Shown here: positions 6,594 through 15,382 of the stretch, piece by piece
Numbering within the stretch: position 1 is the first letter of the stretch
How the letters are laid out: each line of letters starts with the position of its first letter
Assembly (NCBI GenBank): GCA_013360215.1
Contig: JABWCP010000035.1
Span: forward strand, 1 to 28,331
DNA: 28,331 bases
Direction: 5' to 3'
Source: a bacterium
Lineage (GTDB): Bacteria > CLD3 > SB21
Translations under genes and position numbers: made by a program
The notes under the pieces: model-generated
What the model saw: the letters and a program-made list of their open reading frames with translations, nothing else
Told to the model about the DNA's origin: nothing
The model's database searches: none

Positions 6594-7418
6594 ATGAAAA
6601 AAGTAATGCGATTTTTGGTAGTAGCCATGAGTACGTTCATGACCTCGTGCGGAGGTGATGATGAACTCAAACCTGAAAAATTTGCAACCCAGGAAGAAGC
6701 CATGACGGCTTTTTCCAACAATCAATATAACATGCAAGATGCTTATCATAGCGTGGGTGATGCGATTGATTATACAGGCGGTGTGAGTGTGGGTGCGGTT
6801 AAAACCGAAAAAAAGAAAAAAACGAACCGTGCCATGACGTGGGCATATGACGCGTCAACCGGTTGGTGGTCTGATGCAAATCAATATAGCGGCGAAGGCT
6901 ATAATGAAAGTTATGAGTGGAAAATAAGATACTCTCCTCGCGACGCCAATGGTCAACCGACCGAAACTACGGATAAAATGGAGTATAAATATGATGTGGA
7001 CTTAGAGTCCGGCACATCCGGTAATATGCTAGAACTTTCGACGGATCAAGATATAACGCTAACCAATATTGATGAATTTAATGCCGAAACCGGTAATCTG
7101 ATTATCAATGGCTCAAATAATTTGTCTTGGAAGATGGCTTATGCGTACGAATTGTATTCGTATTCATACGAATACGTTCACAAATATAAATACAATTCGA
7201 TCGCCGCATCCCCGACCGATTCGTATCCGCAAAGCGGTTCGGTTAGTTTTACAATCAAATCGAATTTTGAAGGAGATGGGGTAGAAGGTGATCCGGAAGC
7301 TCTTAATTACTACATCGAAGCTAAAATCACTTTTGATGGTGATAACACGGCGATATTAGAATTTGGCGGATACAGTTTTACGCTCAATTTGGATAGCTTT
7401 TCGATAACGCCGATCTGA
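6594..7418 (+). CDS. Tyr-rich lipoprotein of unknown function, copy 2
   Basis: A 274-residue paralog of the preceding lipoprotein. The signal peptide ends in a MTSC lipobox with Cys19, again followed by GGDD. Shared blocks: the KPEKFATQEEAMTAF region near residue 27, NRAMTWAYDASTGWW, the SPRDANG and KMEYKYD blocks, the SGSVSFTIKSNFEG-like block, and KITFDGDNTAILEFGGYSF near the end. The middle diverges more, including a charged KTEKKKK stretch at about 65-71 that copy 1 lacks. An excellent AAGGGAGG site precedes the ATG. Because copy 1 ends in a terminator, this copy must have its own promoter in 6519-6593, so the two may be expressed differently. Function unknown. Confidence 0.85.
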   Translation: MKKVMRFLVVAMSTFMTSCGGDDELKPEKFATQEEAMTAFSNNQYNMQDAYHSVGDAIDYTGGVSVGAVKTEKKKKTNRAMTWAYDASTGWWSDANQYSGEGYNESYEWKIRYSPRDANGQPTETTDKMEYKYDVDLESGTSGNMLELSTDQDITLTNIDEFNAETGNLIINGSNNLSWKMAYAYELYSYSYEYVHKYKYNSIAASPTDSYPQSGSVSFTIKSNFEGDGVEGDPEALNYYIEAKITFDGDNTAILEFGGYSFTLNLDSFSITPI

Positions 7419-7442
7419 TTTGGATTTCATATTTTTTCGATT

Positions 7443-7478
7443 AACCGCTTCGGTTCGCACAGAGCCGGGCGGTTTTTT
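7443..7478 (+). terminator. Rho-independent terminator after lipoprotein copy 2
   Basis: AACCGCTTCGGTTC pairs with GAGCCGGGCGGTT around a four- to five-base loop, followed by six T. It differs from the 6481-6518 element mainly in the loop. Confidence 0.85.
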
Positions 7479-7501
7479 ATTTTGTATCAAAGAATCATGA
7501 G

Positions 7502-7519
7502 ATGTAGTAGATTCTACAT
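7502..7519. repeat. Short inverted repeat upstream of the amidohydrolase gene
   Basis: ATGTAG (7502-7507) and CTACAT (7514-7519) are separated by six bases, 30 bases upstream of the amidohydrolase start. This could be an operator or be chance. Confidence 0.25.
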
Positions 7520-7548
7520 TTTGAGAGAAAAACGGAGATCGGCGTTTT

Positions 7549-8769
7549 ATGCGTTTATTTTTGTCTGACTGGGTCTTACCCGTGGTGTCCCCACCGATTC
7601 GCTATGGCGGCGTTGTTACAGATCAAGGAAAAATAATCGCCGTAGGTGAAGCTTCTACACTTCAAGATAAATTTCCTTCCATCGAAGTCGAACGGATGAC
7701 AAATACGGTAATCATGCCGGGTTTGGTCAATTCGCACACCCACATCGAACTGTCAATGATGAAAGACGCCATTCCTGATGGACTTCCTTTTGCTGAATGG
7801 GTGTACCGTGCTATCACGGGACGTTTTACTTATACAACTGAAGCTATTCGGGATGCAGCATCGCTAGCTGTACAAAGTATGATCCAAAACGGCACTGTGG
7901 CTGTAGGCGATATCGCCAATAATTCCGATATTTCACAACCGCTTTTAGAAAACTCCACGATGTGGGCTGTTATCTTTCACGAAGCAACGGGGTTTCAGTC
8001 GGCTGTAGCACAGGAAAAATTTACCGAATTTTCCCGTAAAGCATGGCAGCCCGGCACAGAACGCGTGCGTCATGCGTTGGCCCCGCATGCGCCATACTCA
8101 GTATCACGCGCACTATTTTCCGAAATTCGCGCATTCAATCGTAGCGGCCGTCTGACAACGATGCATTTGGCAGAATCGCACGATGAGGTGGTCTTTATAC
8201 GAACCGGCGAGGGTCCGATGCGGGAAATGATCGAAAAACTCGGGCGGTGGGATGATACGTGGGAAGCGCCCAAAACCACACCTGTAAAATACGCCCACGC
8301 TTTGGGTATGCTGATGCCGGGTATGCTGGCTGTGCATGTAGTGCACACGGATGATGAAGATATTCAACTGATGAAACAATATCACATCTCGGTATGCACA
8401 TGCCCGCGAAGCAATGTAAAAATCAATGTCGGCGGAACGGCGCCGATCAGAAAATATCTCGATGCGGGAATCAATGTATGCATCGGCACGGACAGTTTGG
8501 CAAGTAATGATGATCTGGATGTGTGGAACGAAATGCATGCTTTGCAAAAACAGCATGCCTCTGTGAAACCAGAAGAAATAGTTCGTATCGCTACGTTCAA
8601 CGGCGCCAAAGCCCTAAGTCTTGATAATGTGATCGGCACGATCGAAACCGGGAAAGCCGACGCCCTCATTGCGGTGACTTCACGCGAATCCGTGTCGGAA
8701 CCGTACGGTTTCCTGACCGGCGGAAAATCGACGTTTGACTCAGTACGACCGTTGTTCGCCCATTCTTGA
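7549..8769 (+). CDS. Metal-dependent amidohydrolase, candidate aminofutalosine deaminase
   Basis: This 406-residue enzyme belongs to the ATZ/TRZ/SsnA branch of the amidohydrolase superfamily, which deaminates or dechlorinates heterocycles. Metal and catalytic residues are visible: HTH at 63-65 in NSHTHIELS, His206 and Glu209 in MHLAESHDE, His263/His266 in AVHVVHTDDE, and Asp315 in GTDSLASNDD. CPRSN (285-289) is also typical. The APHAPYSVS and HLAES patterns resemble aminodeoxyfutalosine deaminases of the menaquinone futalosine pathway. The close relatives MtaD (methylthioadenosine/S-adenosylhomocysteine deaminase) and guanine deaminase remain possible. The next gene makes DAHP, the entry to chorismate, from which futalosine-route menaquinone is built; this is suggestive only. 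CGGAG upstream supports the start. No other mqn gene is in the window. Confidence 0.8.
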   Translation: MRLFLSDWVLPVVSPPIRYGGVVTDQGKIIAVGEASTLQDKFPSIEVERMTNTVIMPGLVNSHTHIELSMMKDAIPDGLPFAEWVYRAITGRFTYTTEAIRDAASLAVQSMIQNGTVAVGDIANNSDISQPLLENSTMWAVIFHEATGFQSAVAQEKFTEFSRKAWQPGTERVRHALAPHAPYSVSRALFSEIRAFNRSGRLTTMHLAESHDEVVFIRTGEGPMREMIEKLGRWDDTWEAPKTTPVKYAHALGMLMPGMLAVHVVHTDDEDIQLMKQYHISVCTCPRSNVKINVGGTAPIRKYLDAGINVCIGTDSLASNDDLDVWNEMHALQKQHASVKPEEIVRIATFNGAKALSLDNVIGTIETGKADALIAVTSRESVSEPYGFLTGGKSTFDSVRPLFAHS

Positions 8770-8820
8770 TCGGTGTATTTTTTTTGCATAGATTGTGGCA
8801 ATCGAAAGGTGATTTTATTT

Positions 8821-9840
8821 ATGATGATTGTAGTGATGCATCGCGATGCATCGGTTTCGGATATTTCGACCGTCCTGCATATTATCGAAGAGAGCGGTTG
8901 CACGGCGCATGTCAGCAAAGCGGAAGAAAAAACCGTCGTCGGTGTTGTCGGCGATGATCGCGGTATCGTGAGTGAAAAAATTCAAACCTTACAAGGGGTT
9001 GAAAAAATATTTGCGACATCTAAACCGTACAAATTGGCCAGCCGTGAGTGGAAAAAAGAAAATACGCTGGTACGTGTAGGACAGGTTACATTCGGCGGTT
9101 CGGACGTCGTACTTATCGCCGGTCCCTGCGGCGTCGAAAGCGAGCAGCAAATTTTAGAAATAGCGCAGGCCGTCAAAGAAGCCGGGGCGCACATTTTGCG
9201 CGGAGGGGCGTTTAAGCCTCGCACTTCGCCATACAGCTTCCAAGGATTAGGTGAACGCGGTCTCGAATTGCTTGCTTTGGCGCGCGAAAAAACCGGTATG
9301 CCGATTGTGACTGAAGTGGTGACGCCCAATCAGGTCGAACTTGTCGCTAAATATGCCGATATGCTGCAGATCGGCGCACGCAATTCGCTTAATTATTCAC
9401 TTCTGCAAGAAGTCGGCAAAACTAATAAGCCTGTATTGCTCAAACGCGGCATGATGTCGCATCTGGAAGAATATATGATGTCGGCCGAATACATTTTAGC
9501 CAACGGTAATTATAACGTAGTATTGTGTGAACGCGGAATTCGTACGTTTGAAACGTCCACACGCAATACGATGGATATTGCTGCGATTCCCGTGCTTAAG
9601 TCGTGGACGCATCTTCCGGTGATAGCCGATCCGAGTCATGCCACCGGCAAACGTTCGCTGGTACAACCGGTAGCCAAAGCGGCCGTCGCCGCCGGTGCGG
9701 ACGGCCTCATGATCGAGGTGCACCATCATCCTGAACATGCCTTATCGGACGGTCCGCAAGCCGTACTGCCTGATGAATACGCCGCATTGGTTCGCCAATT
9801 GCGACAAATCAGTTCTGTACTCGGACGCTCGATCGCCTAA
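8821..9840 (+). CDS. aroF: 3-deoxy-7-phosphoheptulonate (DAHP) synthase, type I-beta
   Basis: Condenses phosphoenolpyruvate with erythrose 4-phosphate, the first step of the shikimate pathway. From this start the protein has 339 residues: an N-terminal ferredoxin-like domain (about 1-70) as in Thermotoga-type I-beta enzymes, then the TIM barrel. Seen: GPCGVES (101-107), [16 protein letters not shown] (127-142), [20 protein letters not shown], and [11 protein letters not shown] with a metal-ligand His, and the C-terminal [15 protein letters not shown]. The N-terminal domain may give feedback control by aromatic amino acids, as known for the family. The reading frame is open back to 8773, but AAAGGTG about ten bases before the ATG at 8821 and the start of similarity there make that the better start. 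It lies 51 bases after the amidohydrolase gene. Confidence 0.93.
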   Translation: MMIVVMHRDASVSDISTVLHIIEESGCTAHVSKAEEKTVVGVVGDDRGIVSEKIQTLQGVEKIFATSKPYKLASREWKKENTLVRVGQVTFGGSDVVLIAGPCGVESEQQILEIAQAVKEAGAHILRGGAFKPRTSPYSFQGLGERGLELLALAREKTGMPIVTEVVTPNQVELVAKYADMLQIGARNSLNYSLLQEVGKTNKPVLLKRGMMSHLEEYMMSAEYILANGNYNVVLCERGIRTFETSTRNTMDIAAIPVLKSWTHLPVIADPSHATGKRSLVQPVAKAAVAAGADGLMIEVHHHPEHALSDGPQAVLPDEYAALVRQLRQISSVLGRSIA

Positions 9841-9868
9841 ACGCAATTTATTTCATAACCGTTTGTTC

Positions 9869-10450
9869 ATGAAAGTATCCACCGTGACGACGCGTTATTC
9901 CCATCTTGAAGAATCTTCATTGTCGAGTGAAAAACTCGTGGACGGCCATCTGCTCAAGGCCTGGCGCGATGTCGTAAAGTTGCCCGACGGCAAAACAGGC
10001 ATTCGCGAATATATTCGCCACCCCGGCGCGGTGATCATGTTGCCGTTGTTTGAAAACGGTGATACCATGCTTATTCGTCAATTTCGATTTCCACCGAAAA
10101 AAATATTTTGGGAGTTGCCGGCCGGTAAATTAGACGGACCGGAAGATCCGCTGGTGGCAGCGCAGCGCGAACTGATCGAAGAAACAGGATGGTCGGCTTC
10201 GCACTGGACGCGCGTCGGCTCGTTTTATCCCTGCATCGGATACAGCGATGAGCGAATGATCTTGTATATCGCCGAAGATCTCACACCGGCGGAGTCCGCA
10301 CATGATGACGACGAATTTATCGAACGGTTTCGTATGCCGCTCGGCGATGCATTGCAAAAAGTATGGTCCGGAGAAATAGATGATATGAAAACCATAGCCG
10401 CGCTTTTGCTGGCCGAACATACGCTACGCAACAACTCTAAAACGAGGTGA
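9869..10450 (+). CDS. Nudix hydrolase, probable ADP-ribose pyrophosphatase
   Basis: Hydrolyses nucleoside diphosphates linked to another group; this subtype usually cleaves ADP-ribose to AMP and ribose 5-phosphate. The 193-residue protein has a perfect Nudix box starting at Gly86: G-x5-E-x7-REL-x-EE-x-GW, with Arg100, Glu101, Glu104 and Glu105 as the metal-binding set. Before it are the typical ADP-ribose-class segments AVIMLPL, LIRQFRFP and WELPAGKLD. After the box comes FYPCIGYSDERMILYIAEDL, also typical of that class. An upstream reading inside aroF exists, but MKVSTVTTRY at 9869 fits the family length. It follows aroF by 28 bases and is followed by the unknown gene after three bases, so the three probably form one operon. 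Confidence 0.88.
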   Translation: MKVSTVTTRYSHLEESSLSSEKLVDGHLLKAWRDVVKLPDGKTGIREYIRHPGAVIMLPLFENGDTMLIRQFRFPPKKIFWELPAGKLDGPEDPLVAAQRELIEETGWSASHWTRVGSFYPCIGYSDERMILYIAEDLTPAESAHDDDEFIERFRMPLGDALQKVWSGEIDDMKTIAALLLAEHTLRNNSKTR

Positions 10451-10453
10451 TGT

Positions 10454-11251
10454 ATGGGTACATTTGACCGCGATGACAAAGAAGGTTGGCGCGAACGGGA
10501 AGGTGATGAAGAAGAACCTTGGAAAAAAGCACACGAAAACTGGAAAAACGATTCCCGCTTATCCGATGATGTTCCGGCTACCCGCGAAACCTCTCCGTTT
10601 TGGACAGAAGAACGCTGGGAACATTTTATTCAGGAAACAGACAAAGACGGGCTTCAGGTTATCAAGTACTACGAACGGTACTGGAATCATCAGGATCGTG
10701 ATGTCATGGTCGAAAACGCTATGGCACTTCATTACGTACGGGAAGCGTTCAAGCATATCCATCCGGAAAATCATAAATCTTTTTACGTGCATTATTTTTT
10801 AGAACCGGAATGTGCTTTGATGAAACTGCCGGTGCAAAGCAGCGGTCATTTTCTTGAAGCGAAATTGCGAACGGTGTCTGATATTCAGGCGTACCGGTTA
10901 GCGCGTGATTTCGCGCGGTTTGCATACCGTTGGCTAAAAGATCTGCCGGATGAATTGCGAATGGAAAAAGTCTCAGAAAGTTTTACTTCCAATATACTCA
11001 ATGTTTGCACCAAACTTTCCGGCGGCCATGTGATGGGATACCAACCGTGGACGATGGGCGGTCAAATCGTATTGACCAAACGCGCATTACGTTCGATCAA
11101 TCGCTGTATGGAAATTCTTTTTACCGTCAAAGATCAGTGGGCGCTGGATTACGATCAGTATCTGCAGCTAGACGAAATCGGTCTCGAAACACGCGGTGCC
11201 GTAGCGTTGCGTCTTCAGGACTTGCGTGAACAATTCAAATCGTCTTTTTAG
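10454..11251 (+). CDS. Unknown 265-residue protein downstream of the Nudix gene
   Basis: I do not recognise this protein. The first 45 residues are highly charged and probably disordered (DDKEGWREREGDEEEPW). The rest looks soluble, mainly helical and aromatic-rich, with WTEERWEHFIQ, IKYYERYWNHQDRDV, HYVREAFKHIHPENH and FARFAYRWLKDLPDE. Then come CTKLSGGHVMGYQPWTMGGQ and a helical C-terminus (LDEIGLETRGAVALRLQDLREQ). No signal peptide, membrane segment or metal motif is evident. GAGGTGATGT before the ATG gives a good ribosome site. Only three bases separate it from the Nudix stop, so co-expression is likely. The last 17 bases overlap the convergent ABC exporter gene. Confidence 0.75.
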   Translation: MGTFDRDDKEGWREREGDEEEPWKKAHENWKNDSRLSDDVPATRETSPFWTEERWEHFIQETDKDGLQVIKYYERYWNHQDRDVMVENAMALHYVREAFKHIHPENHKSFYVHYFLEPECALMKLPVQSSGHFLEAKLRTVSDIQAYRLARDFARFAYRWLKDLPDELRMEKVSESFTSNILNVCTKLSGGHVMGYQPWTMGGQIVLTKRALRSINRCMEILFTVKDQWALDYDQYLQLDEIGLETRGAVALRLQDLREQFKSSF

Positions 11252-12929
11252 AAATTTCAATCAATTGTCCCTCATCCAGTTCAAACATCCGATCTGCCCA
11301 CTGGCGCACGGCCGGGCGGTGGGAGACGATGATTCGCGTTTTATCTGAAAATAAACGGGTCATCGTTTCGAGAAGTGCTTTTTCAGTCGCCTCATCCAAA
11401 GCCGATGTGGCTTCATCCAAAAGTAAAATTTCCGGTTTACGCAAAACAATGCGTGCCAAAGCAAGCCGCTGACGTTCACCGCCGGACATGGTCCATCCTT
11501 TTTCTCCGATGATGGTATCCAAACCGTCAGGTAATGTTTTAATCCATGCGTGCAGTTGAACATGCATGAGCGCTTCGATCACTTGTTCATCGCTGACATG
11601 AATTTGATCGTACACGACATTGTCTCTTACCGTTGCATGCATGATCAGCGGTTCTTGTGTCATGAGCCCGAAAAGTTTTGCACGTGTAGCGTGCGAAATT
11701 TGTGTTACAGGGATACCGTCAAGCGTGATGCGGCCGCGTTGTGGCGCGTACAAACCGATGATCAAATCCAAAATAGTGCTTTTACCGGCGCCGGTTTTGC
11801 CTGTGATGACAATGCACTCGCCCCTCCGAATAGTTATATTCACTTTATTTAAAATCGCGGTGGTGCGATGTGCAAAACAAGTTTCTTCCAAACAAAGTGC
11901 GTTCGTGAAAGAAGTGTTATCTTTCGTCGGTGATGTTTCTTCGGACGGCGTAATCGGTTTGTTTTTGTATTCGTCCCACAACGTACGGGCTTCGGATAAA
12001 AACATACGCCCGCGTGCGATATGCCGCGCCGGATCAATGATCGAGAACGCGGCGGCGATAAATAATACAAAACCGCCGGGACCATACATAAATTCGCCTT
12101 CCATCGTCCATGAGCCAATCGTCAAAAGGAGCGTTACACCCACGCCCACACCGGCCATTTCTACCGCGGCCAGTACGATCGCTTGCAACCGATCACGACG
12201 GGTTGCCGCATCGCTCCGACGGTGTTCCAGTGATGAAAAACGTTTCGCTTCGTACACGGCGCTGTGAAATAGTCGAATCAATTTGAAAGCTTGCAGCTTA
12301 TGCCAGACATCCGACTGGATTTCGGATTCGCGCTCGTGTAAAAAAAGCGTCCATCGTGCTGTGTATTTTTGCAAGCGATGTTGCAATAACGTAATACCCG
12401 GAATCAATACAAGGCTCAATAAGGTGATCTTCCAGCTGAGTATAAAAAGCACTACGGAATAGAGTACAAGTAAAGGAAAATGCTGGCAAAGAGAAAAAAT
12501 CCATTGCATCCATGCGCGTACCATAGTTTCAGATGTGGTGATCAGGCGGTGATGCATCGCGCCGTGATTTTCTGCGAGAAATGCGCCGTAAGGCATGCGC
12601 AGCAGTTCATGTATTCGAAATTCGCGAAGCGCTGTGATAAGTTTTTGTTGTAACCGTGCGCCGATGGATTGGAATGCGATGTAGGCGAAGTTTTTTATTA
12701 AAAAAACAGCAAAAGTCGCCCCGCATAATATCCATAAAGCGGTGGTGCGATCTATGACGGGAAAAGAAATAAGCGGTGTAAGGGGAGTATGCGGACTGAA
12801 AACGAGATTGACGAACGGCATAACGATAGCCACACTGACAACCGAGCTCAACGCATATACGGTAGCCCAAAATACAAAGGCTAAATACGATGACAGGTAA
12901 GGGCTAATAAAAAAACGATACATGATCAC
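11235..12929 (-). CDS. ABC exporter, fused membrane and ATPase domains
   Basis: A 564-residue half-transporter, expected to work as a dimer in the inner membrane. The N-terminal 320 residues hold the membrane domain with about six segments (for example 14-48, 66-88, 148-185 and 252-302). The ATPase domain has Walker A GKTGAGKST (377-385), Q-loop Gln425 in MTQEPLI, signature MSGGERQRL (481-489), Walker B ILLLDEATSALD (501-512) and the switch His537 in IIVSHRP. All are intact. It resembles MsbA/MdlB-type lipid or drug exporters; the substrate cannot be told. Its ATG overlaps the stop of the phosphatase gene by four bases (ATGA), indicating translational coupling in a three-gene operon with a membrane glycosyltransferase, so export of a glycolipid is conceivable. 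Confidence 0.93.
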   Translation of the reverse strand: MIMYRFFISPYLSSYLAFVFWATVYALSSVVSVAIVMPFVNLVFSPHTPLTPLISFPVIDRTTALWILCGATFAVFLIKNFAYIAFQSIGARLQQKLITALREFRIHELLRMPYGAFLAENHGAMHHRLITTSETMVRAWMQWIFSLCQHFPLLVLYSVVLFILSWKITLLSLVLIPGITLLQHRLQKYTARWTLFLHERESEIQSDVWHKLQAFKLIRLFHSAVYEAKRFSSLEHRRSDAATRRDRLQAIVLAAVEMAGVGVGVTLLLTIGSWTMEGEFMYGPGGFVLFIAAAFSIIDPARHIARGRMFLSEARTLWDEYKNKPITPSEETSPTKDNTSFTNALCLEETCFAHRTTAILNKVNITIRRGECIVITGKTGAGKSTILDLIIGLYAPQRGRITLDGIPVTQISHATRAKLFGLMTQEPLIMHATVRDNVVYDQIHVSDEQVIEALMHVQLHAWIKTLPDGLDTIIGEKGWTMSGGERQRLALARIVLRKPEILLLDEATSALDEATEKALLETMTRLFSDKTRIIVSHRPAVRQWADRMFELDEGQLIEISKKTI

Positions 12930-15382
12930 ACGATACGAATCACGATCATGGTCATATCGTCATGCTGCGGATGCTGTCCCACAAAACTACGAATCTCCTT
13001 TTGCAGCGCATCAATCATGGCAGACGAATTTTGGCCTGATACGTTGAGTAACGTTTGTTGAAGTCGTGCCTCGCCGAATTCTTCACCATGTTTGTTCATG
13101 GCCTCAGAGAAACCATCCGTAAAAAATACGAAGACATCGCCGGAGGAAAAAGCTATCGTGGTTTCTTTGAGCTTTTCTGCAAACGTATCGTTTTGCGTCA
13201 AGCCGATAGCCATGCCGTCCGGTACGAGCGAATCCATCTGCGAAGCACCGTTGCGTAAACGATACACGGGGTTATGACCGGCGCGCGCGATCGTGACAGT
13301 GTTTTTGGAGAAATCAAAAATACCATACACCATACTGATAAAACGGCCGCGCTCTACCTGCGTGCAAAAAATATGATTGACCCGTTCTAAAGTTTCACGC
13401 GCCGAATGACTGGTGATCGGCGCTTGTGTTTGCAAAATGCCTTTGACCAATGTCATATAAAAAGCGGCCGAAACGCCTTTGCCGGCGACATCCCCGATGA
13501 CCACGCCAAGTTTATTTTTATCGTCAAACGCTACAAAATCATAATAGTCTCCGCCGACTTCATGGGCGGGTTCGCATAGACAAGCTATATCGCAGCGATC
13601 GTTGACCGGTACGGTGCGCGCGAGCAGTTTGGTCTGAATCGTTCGTGCGATTTCAAATTCGCGATTCATGCGCTGCTTGGATTCCATTTCTTTGACGTAT
13701 TCCGGGACATAGTCCAGCGTATCGTCGCCACTGTCACGGCTCCACAGCGCGATGAGCGCGAGTGTCAGAAACGAACATAAATAGACGCCGACGATCACCA
13801 TGCCAGGAATGTCCGATGTGTAATACAAAAAACCGGATTCGGAAATAAGGTAGGCCAGGCTAGCTGATACGGACAACGTCAGAAAATCGTAATATAATAA
13901 AATCGTACCGTAAATGATCCCTATCAATAAACCGACAAGAAGACGCGGTTCCCACGGTGAAACGGTATCAAAAATGTATGGCTGCAAAATGCCGACCAAT
14001 GCAGCTATGCCGATGACGGCGGCCGGGTTTTTCCAGCGCTTGCGAAGAGCGGACAGCGGAAGCAGGTAAAACAAATGATGGTGTATGAGAACGGTCCATA
14101 TCGAAGCGCCGATCAAAAACAAGGCCCCGTATCCGTCGTATTTGTCCGTACTTTTGGTGTTAAGTAGAAACGAAGTGCCTGGCATAAAATACAGAATAAG
14201 TGTGATAGCGCCAATCGTAATGCCTGTCCATGCCATACCGAGTGTTAAACTGCGGCCCCAGCGACGATTGATTATTTTACCGCGACGAATAGCTTCGAAA
14301 GTACGATAACTTTCAGGCCAAAAGCGATATACTTCCGAAGCGGTCACGGCAATAATACCTGTCGTCATGATAAAGTACCAACCGCCGGCAATTAACACGA
14401 CAAAGGAAAGTGTCCAAAAACCGGAGGCTAGTAGCTGTACGCCGATCATCAATGCAAAGCTGACGGCACTGAGAATACCAAAAAAACTTCCGACTTTAAA
14501 ATCAATGGCGCCGCGTTTGAACTGACGAAAGAATAACACAACGACCATAAGGGAGAATAAAATAAAAAAGATCATGCCCAGCGTGTTGGTCGTTTCACGT
14601 TCCCATCGATTTTCCGGATCAATAAACCCGGCTGGATAAAGCCATTCGCGTTCAAAATTAGCAATACGGTAATTTTCAATGCGAAGCTTCACGCGTTCGT
14701 ATACTTCATCCGTCGGAGCAATGCCGGTAAAAACAAACTCCATCACCGGTTTTTTCCCCGTGATCGAACCTTGCACATCGGATTCTCTGAAATCATCCGG
14801 TGAGCGCCCCGCCCATTGACGCAAAAATTCGCGTGCCATGCGCCGTGCACTGTCCAGGTCAAATCCTTCGGTTGCGGCTAAGGATGGATGCGTGGTTTCC
14901 AAATCCGTTACGGGTGAAGTATCCTGTTTTGCTTTGGTATAACGATAGCCGACGATATTCCCCAGGCGATCAAGTTCGATCAAGACGCGTTCGGTTTTTG
15001 CAGAAGAGTTCCCTTCGGTACGTCCGCCGAATTGGATATTAACTTCATCAATACGTAACCATTCCAACTGTCGGGTATACACCAATGATTTGTTGCGCAG
15101 GTGTTTGTTGGCTTGTTCCAGACCGAATTTTTCCTGAAGGTATTCGAGTTGTTTTTGGTTAACTCGGATACTGGCACGCAAAGTGAGCGAATCCATAGAG
15201 CGCGGTGCTTTGGCCCATCCGCTGCTCATCCACTGCTGTGACTTGGCTATGGCGGCTTCTTCACTGATCATGCCGCGCATGGCCGATTCCGGATAGACTT
15301 TGGGATAAAGTAGTATAAAGACAACTAAGCCGATAACACCGGCTATGATGATAATCCAATCTTTAACGGATAACGTTCTCAT
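12926..15382 (-). CDS. Membrane-anchored SpoIIE/RsbU-type PP2C protein phosphatase
   Basis: An 818-residue sensor phosphatase. Layout: membrane segment at about 9-27, a long extracytoplasmic region (30-265), seven or eight membrane segments between about 267 and 546, a helical linker with REFEIARTIQTKLL (574-587), and a C-terminal PP2C/SpoIIE domain (about 595-818). The metal Asp residues are in GGDYYDF (610-616) and GDVAGKG (630-636), and in FFTDGFSEA and HDDMTMIVIR near the end. Such enzymes dephosphorylate anti-sigma-factor antagonists and so switch on a stress sigma factor or another output. No antagonist or anti-sigma gene is next to it. The large extracytoplasmic domain is unusual and I cannot assign it. 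It is coupled by ATGA overlaps to the glycosyltransferase upstream and the ABC exporter downstream. Confidence 0.9.
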   Translation of the reverse strand: MRTLSVKDWIIIIAGVIGLVVFILLYPKVYPESAMRGMISEEAAIAKSQQWMSSGWAKAPRSMDSLTLRASIRVNQKQLEYLQEKFGLEQANKHLRNKSLVYTRQLEWLRIDEVNIQFGGRTEGNSSAKTERVLIELDRLGNIVGYRYTKAKQDTSPVTDLETTHPSLAATEGFDLDSARRMAREFLRQWAGRSPDDFRESDVQGSITGKKPVMEFVFTGIAPTDEVYERVKLRIENYRIANFEREWLYPAGFIDPENRWERETTNTLGMIFFILFSLMVVVLFFRQFKRGAIDFKVGSFFGILSAVSFALMIGVQLLASGFWTLSFVVLIAGGWYFIMTTGIIAVTASEVYRFWPESYRTFEAIRRGKIINRRWGRSLTLGMAWTGITIGAITLILYFMPGTSFLLNTKSTDKYDGYGALFLIGASIWTVLIHHHLFYLLPLSALRKRWKNPAAVIGIAALVGILQPYIFDTVSPWEPRLLVGLLIGIIYGTILLYYDFLTLSVSASLAYLISESGFLYYTSDIPGMVIVGVYLCSFLTLALIALWSRDSGDDTLDYVPEYVKEMESKQRMNREFEIARTIQTKLLARTVPVNDRCDIACLCEPAHEVGGDYYDFVAFDDKNKLGVVIGDVAGKGVSAAFYMTLVKGILQTQAPITSHSARETLERVNHIFCTQVERGRFISMVYGIFDFSKNTVTIARAGHNPVYRLRNGASQMDSLVPDGMAIGLTQNDTFAEKLKETTIAFSSGDVFVFFTDGFSEAMNKHGEEFGEARLQQTLLNVSGQNSSAMIDALQKEIRSFVGQHPQHDDMTMIVIRIV

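Larger units (their letters stand above)
5627..7478 (+). repeat. Tandem duplication: lipoprotein gene plus terminator, two units
   Basis: Unit 1 is 5627-6518 and unit 2 is 6594-7478. Each is a 274-codon lipoprotein gene followed by a near-identical hairpin terminator. The reading frames have diverged at the DNA level much more than the terminators, whose stems are unchanged. Confidence 0.75.
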
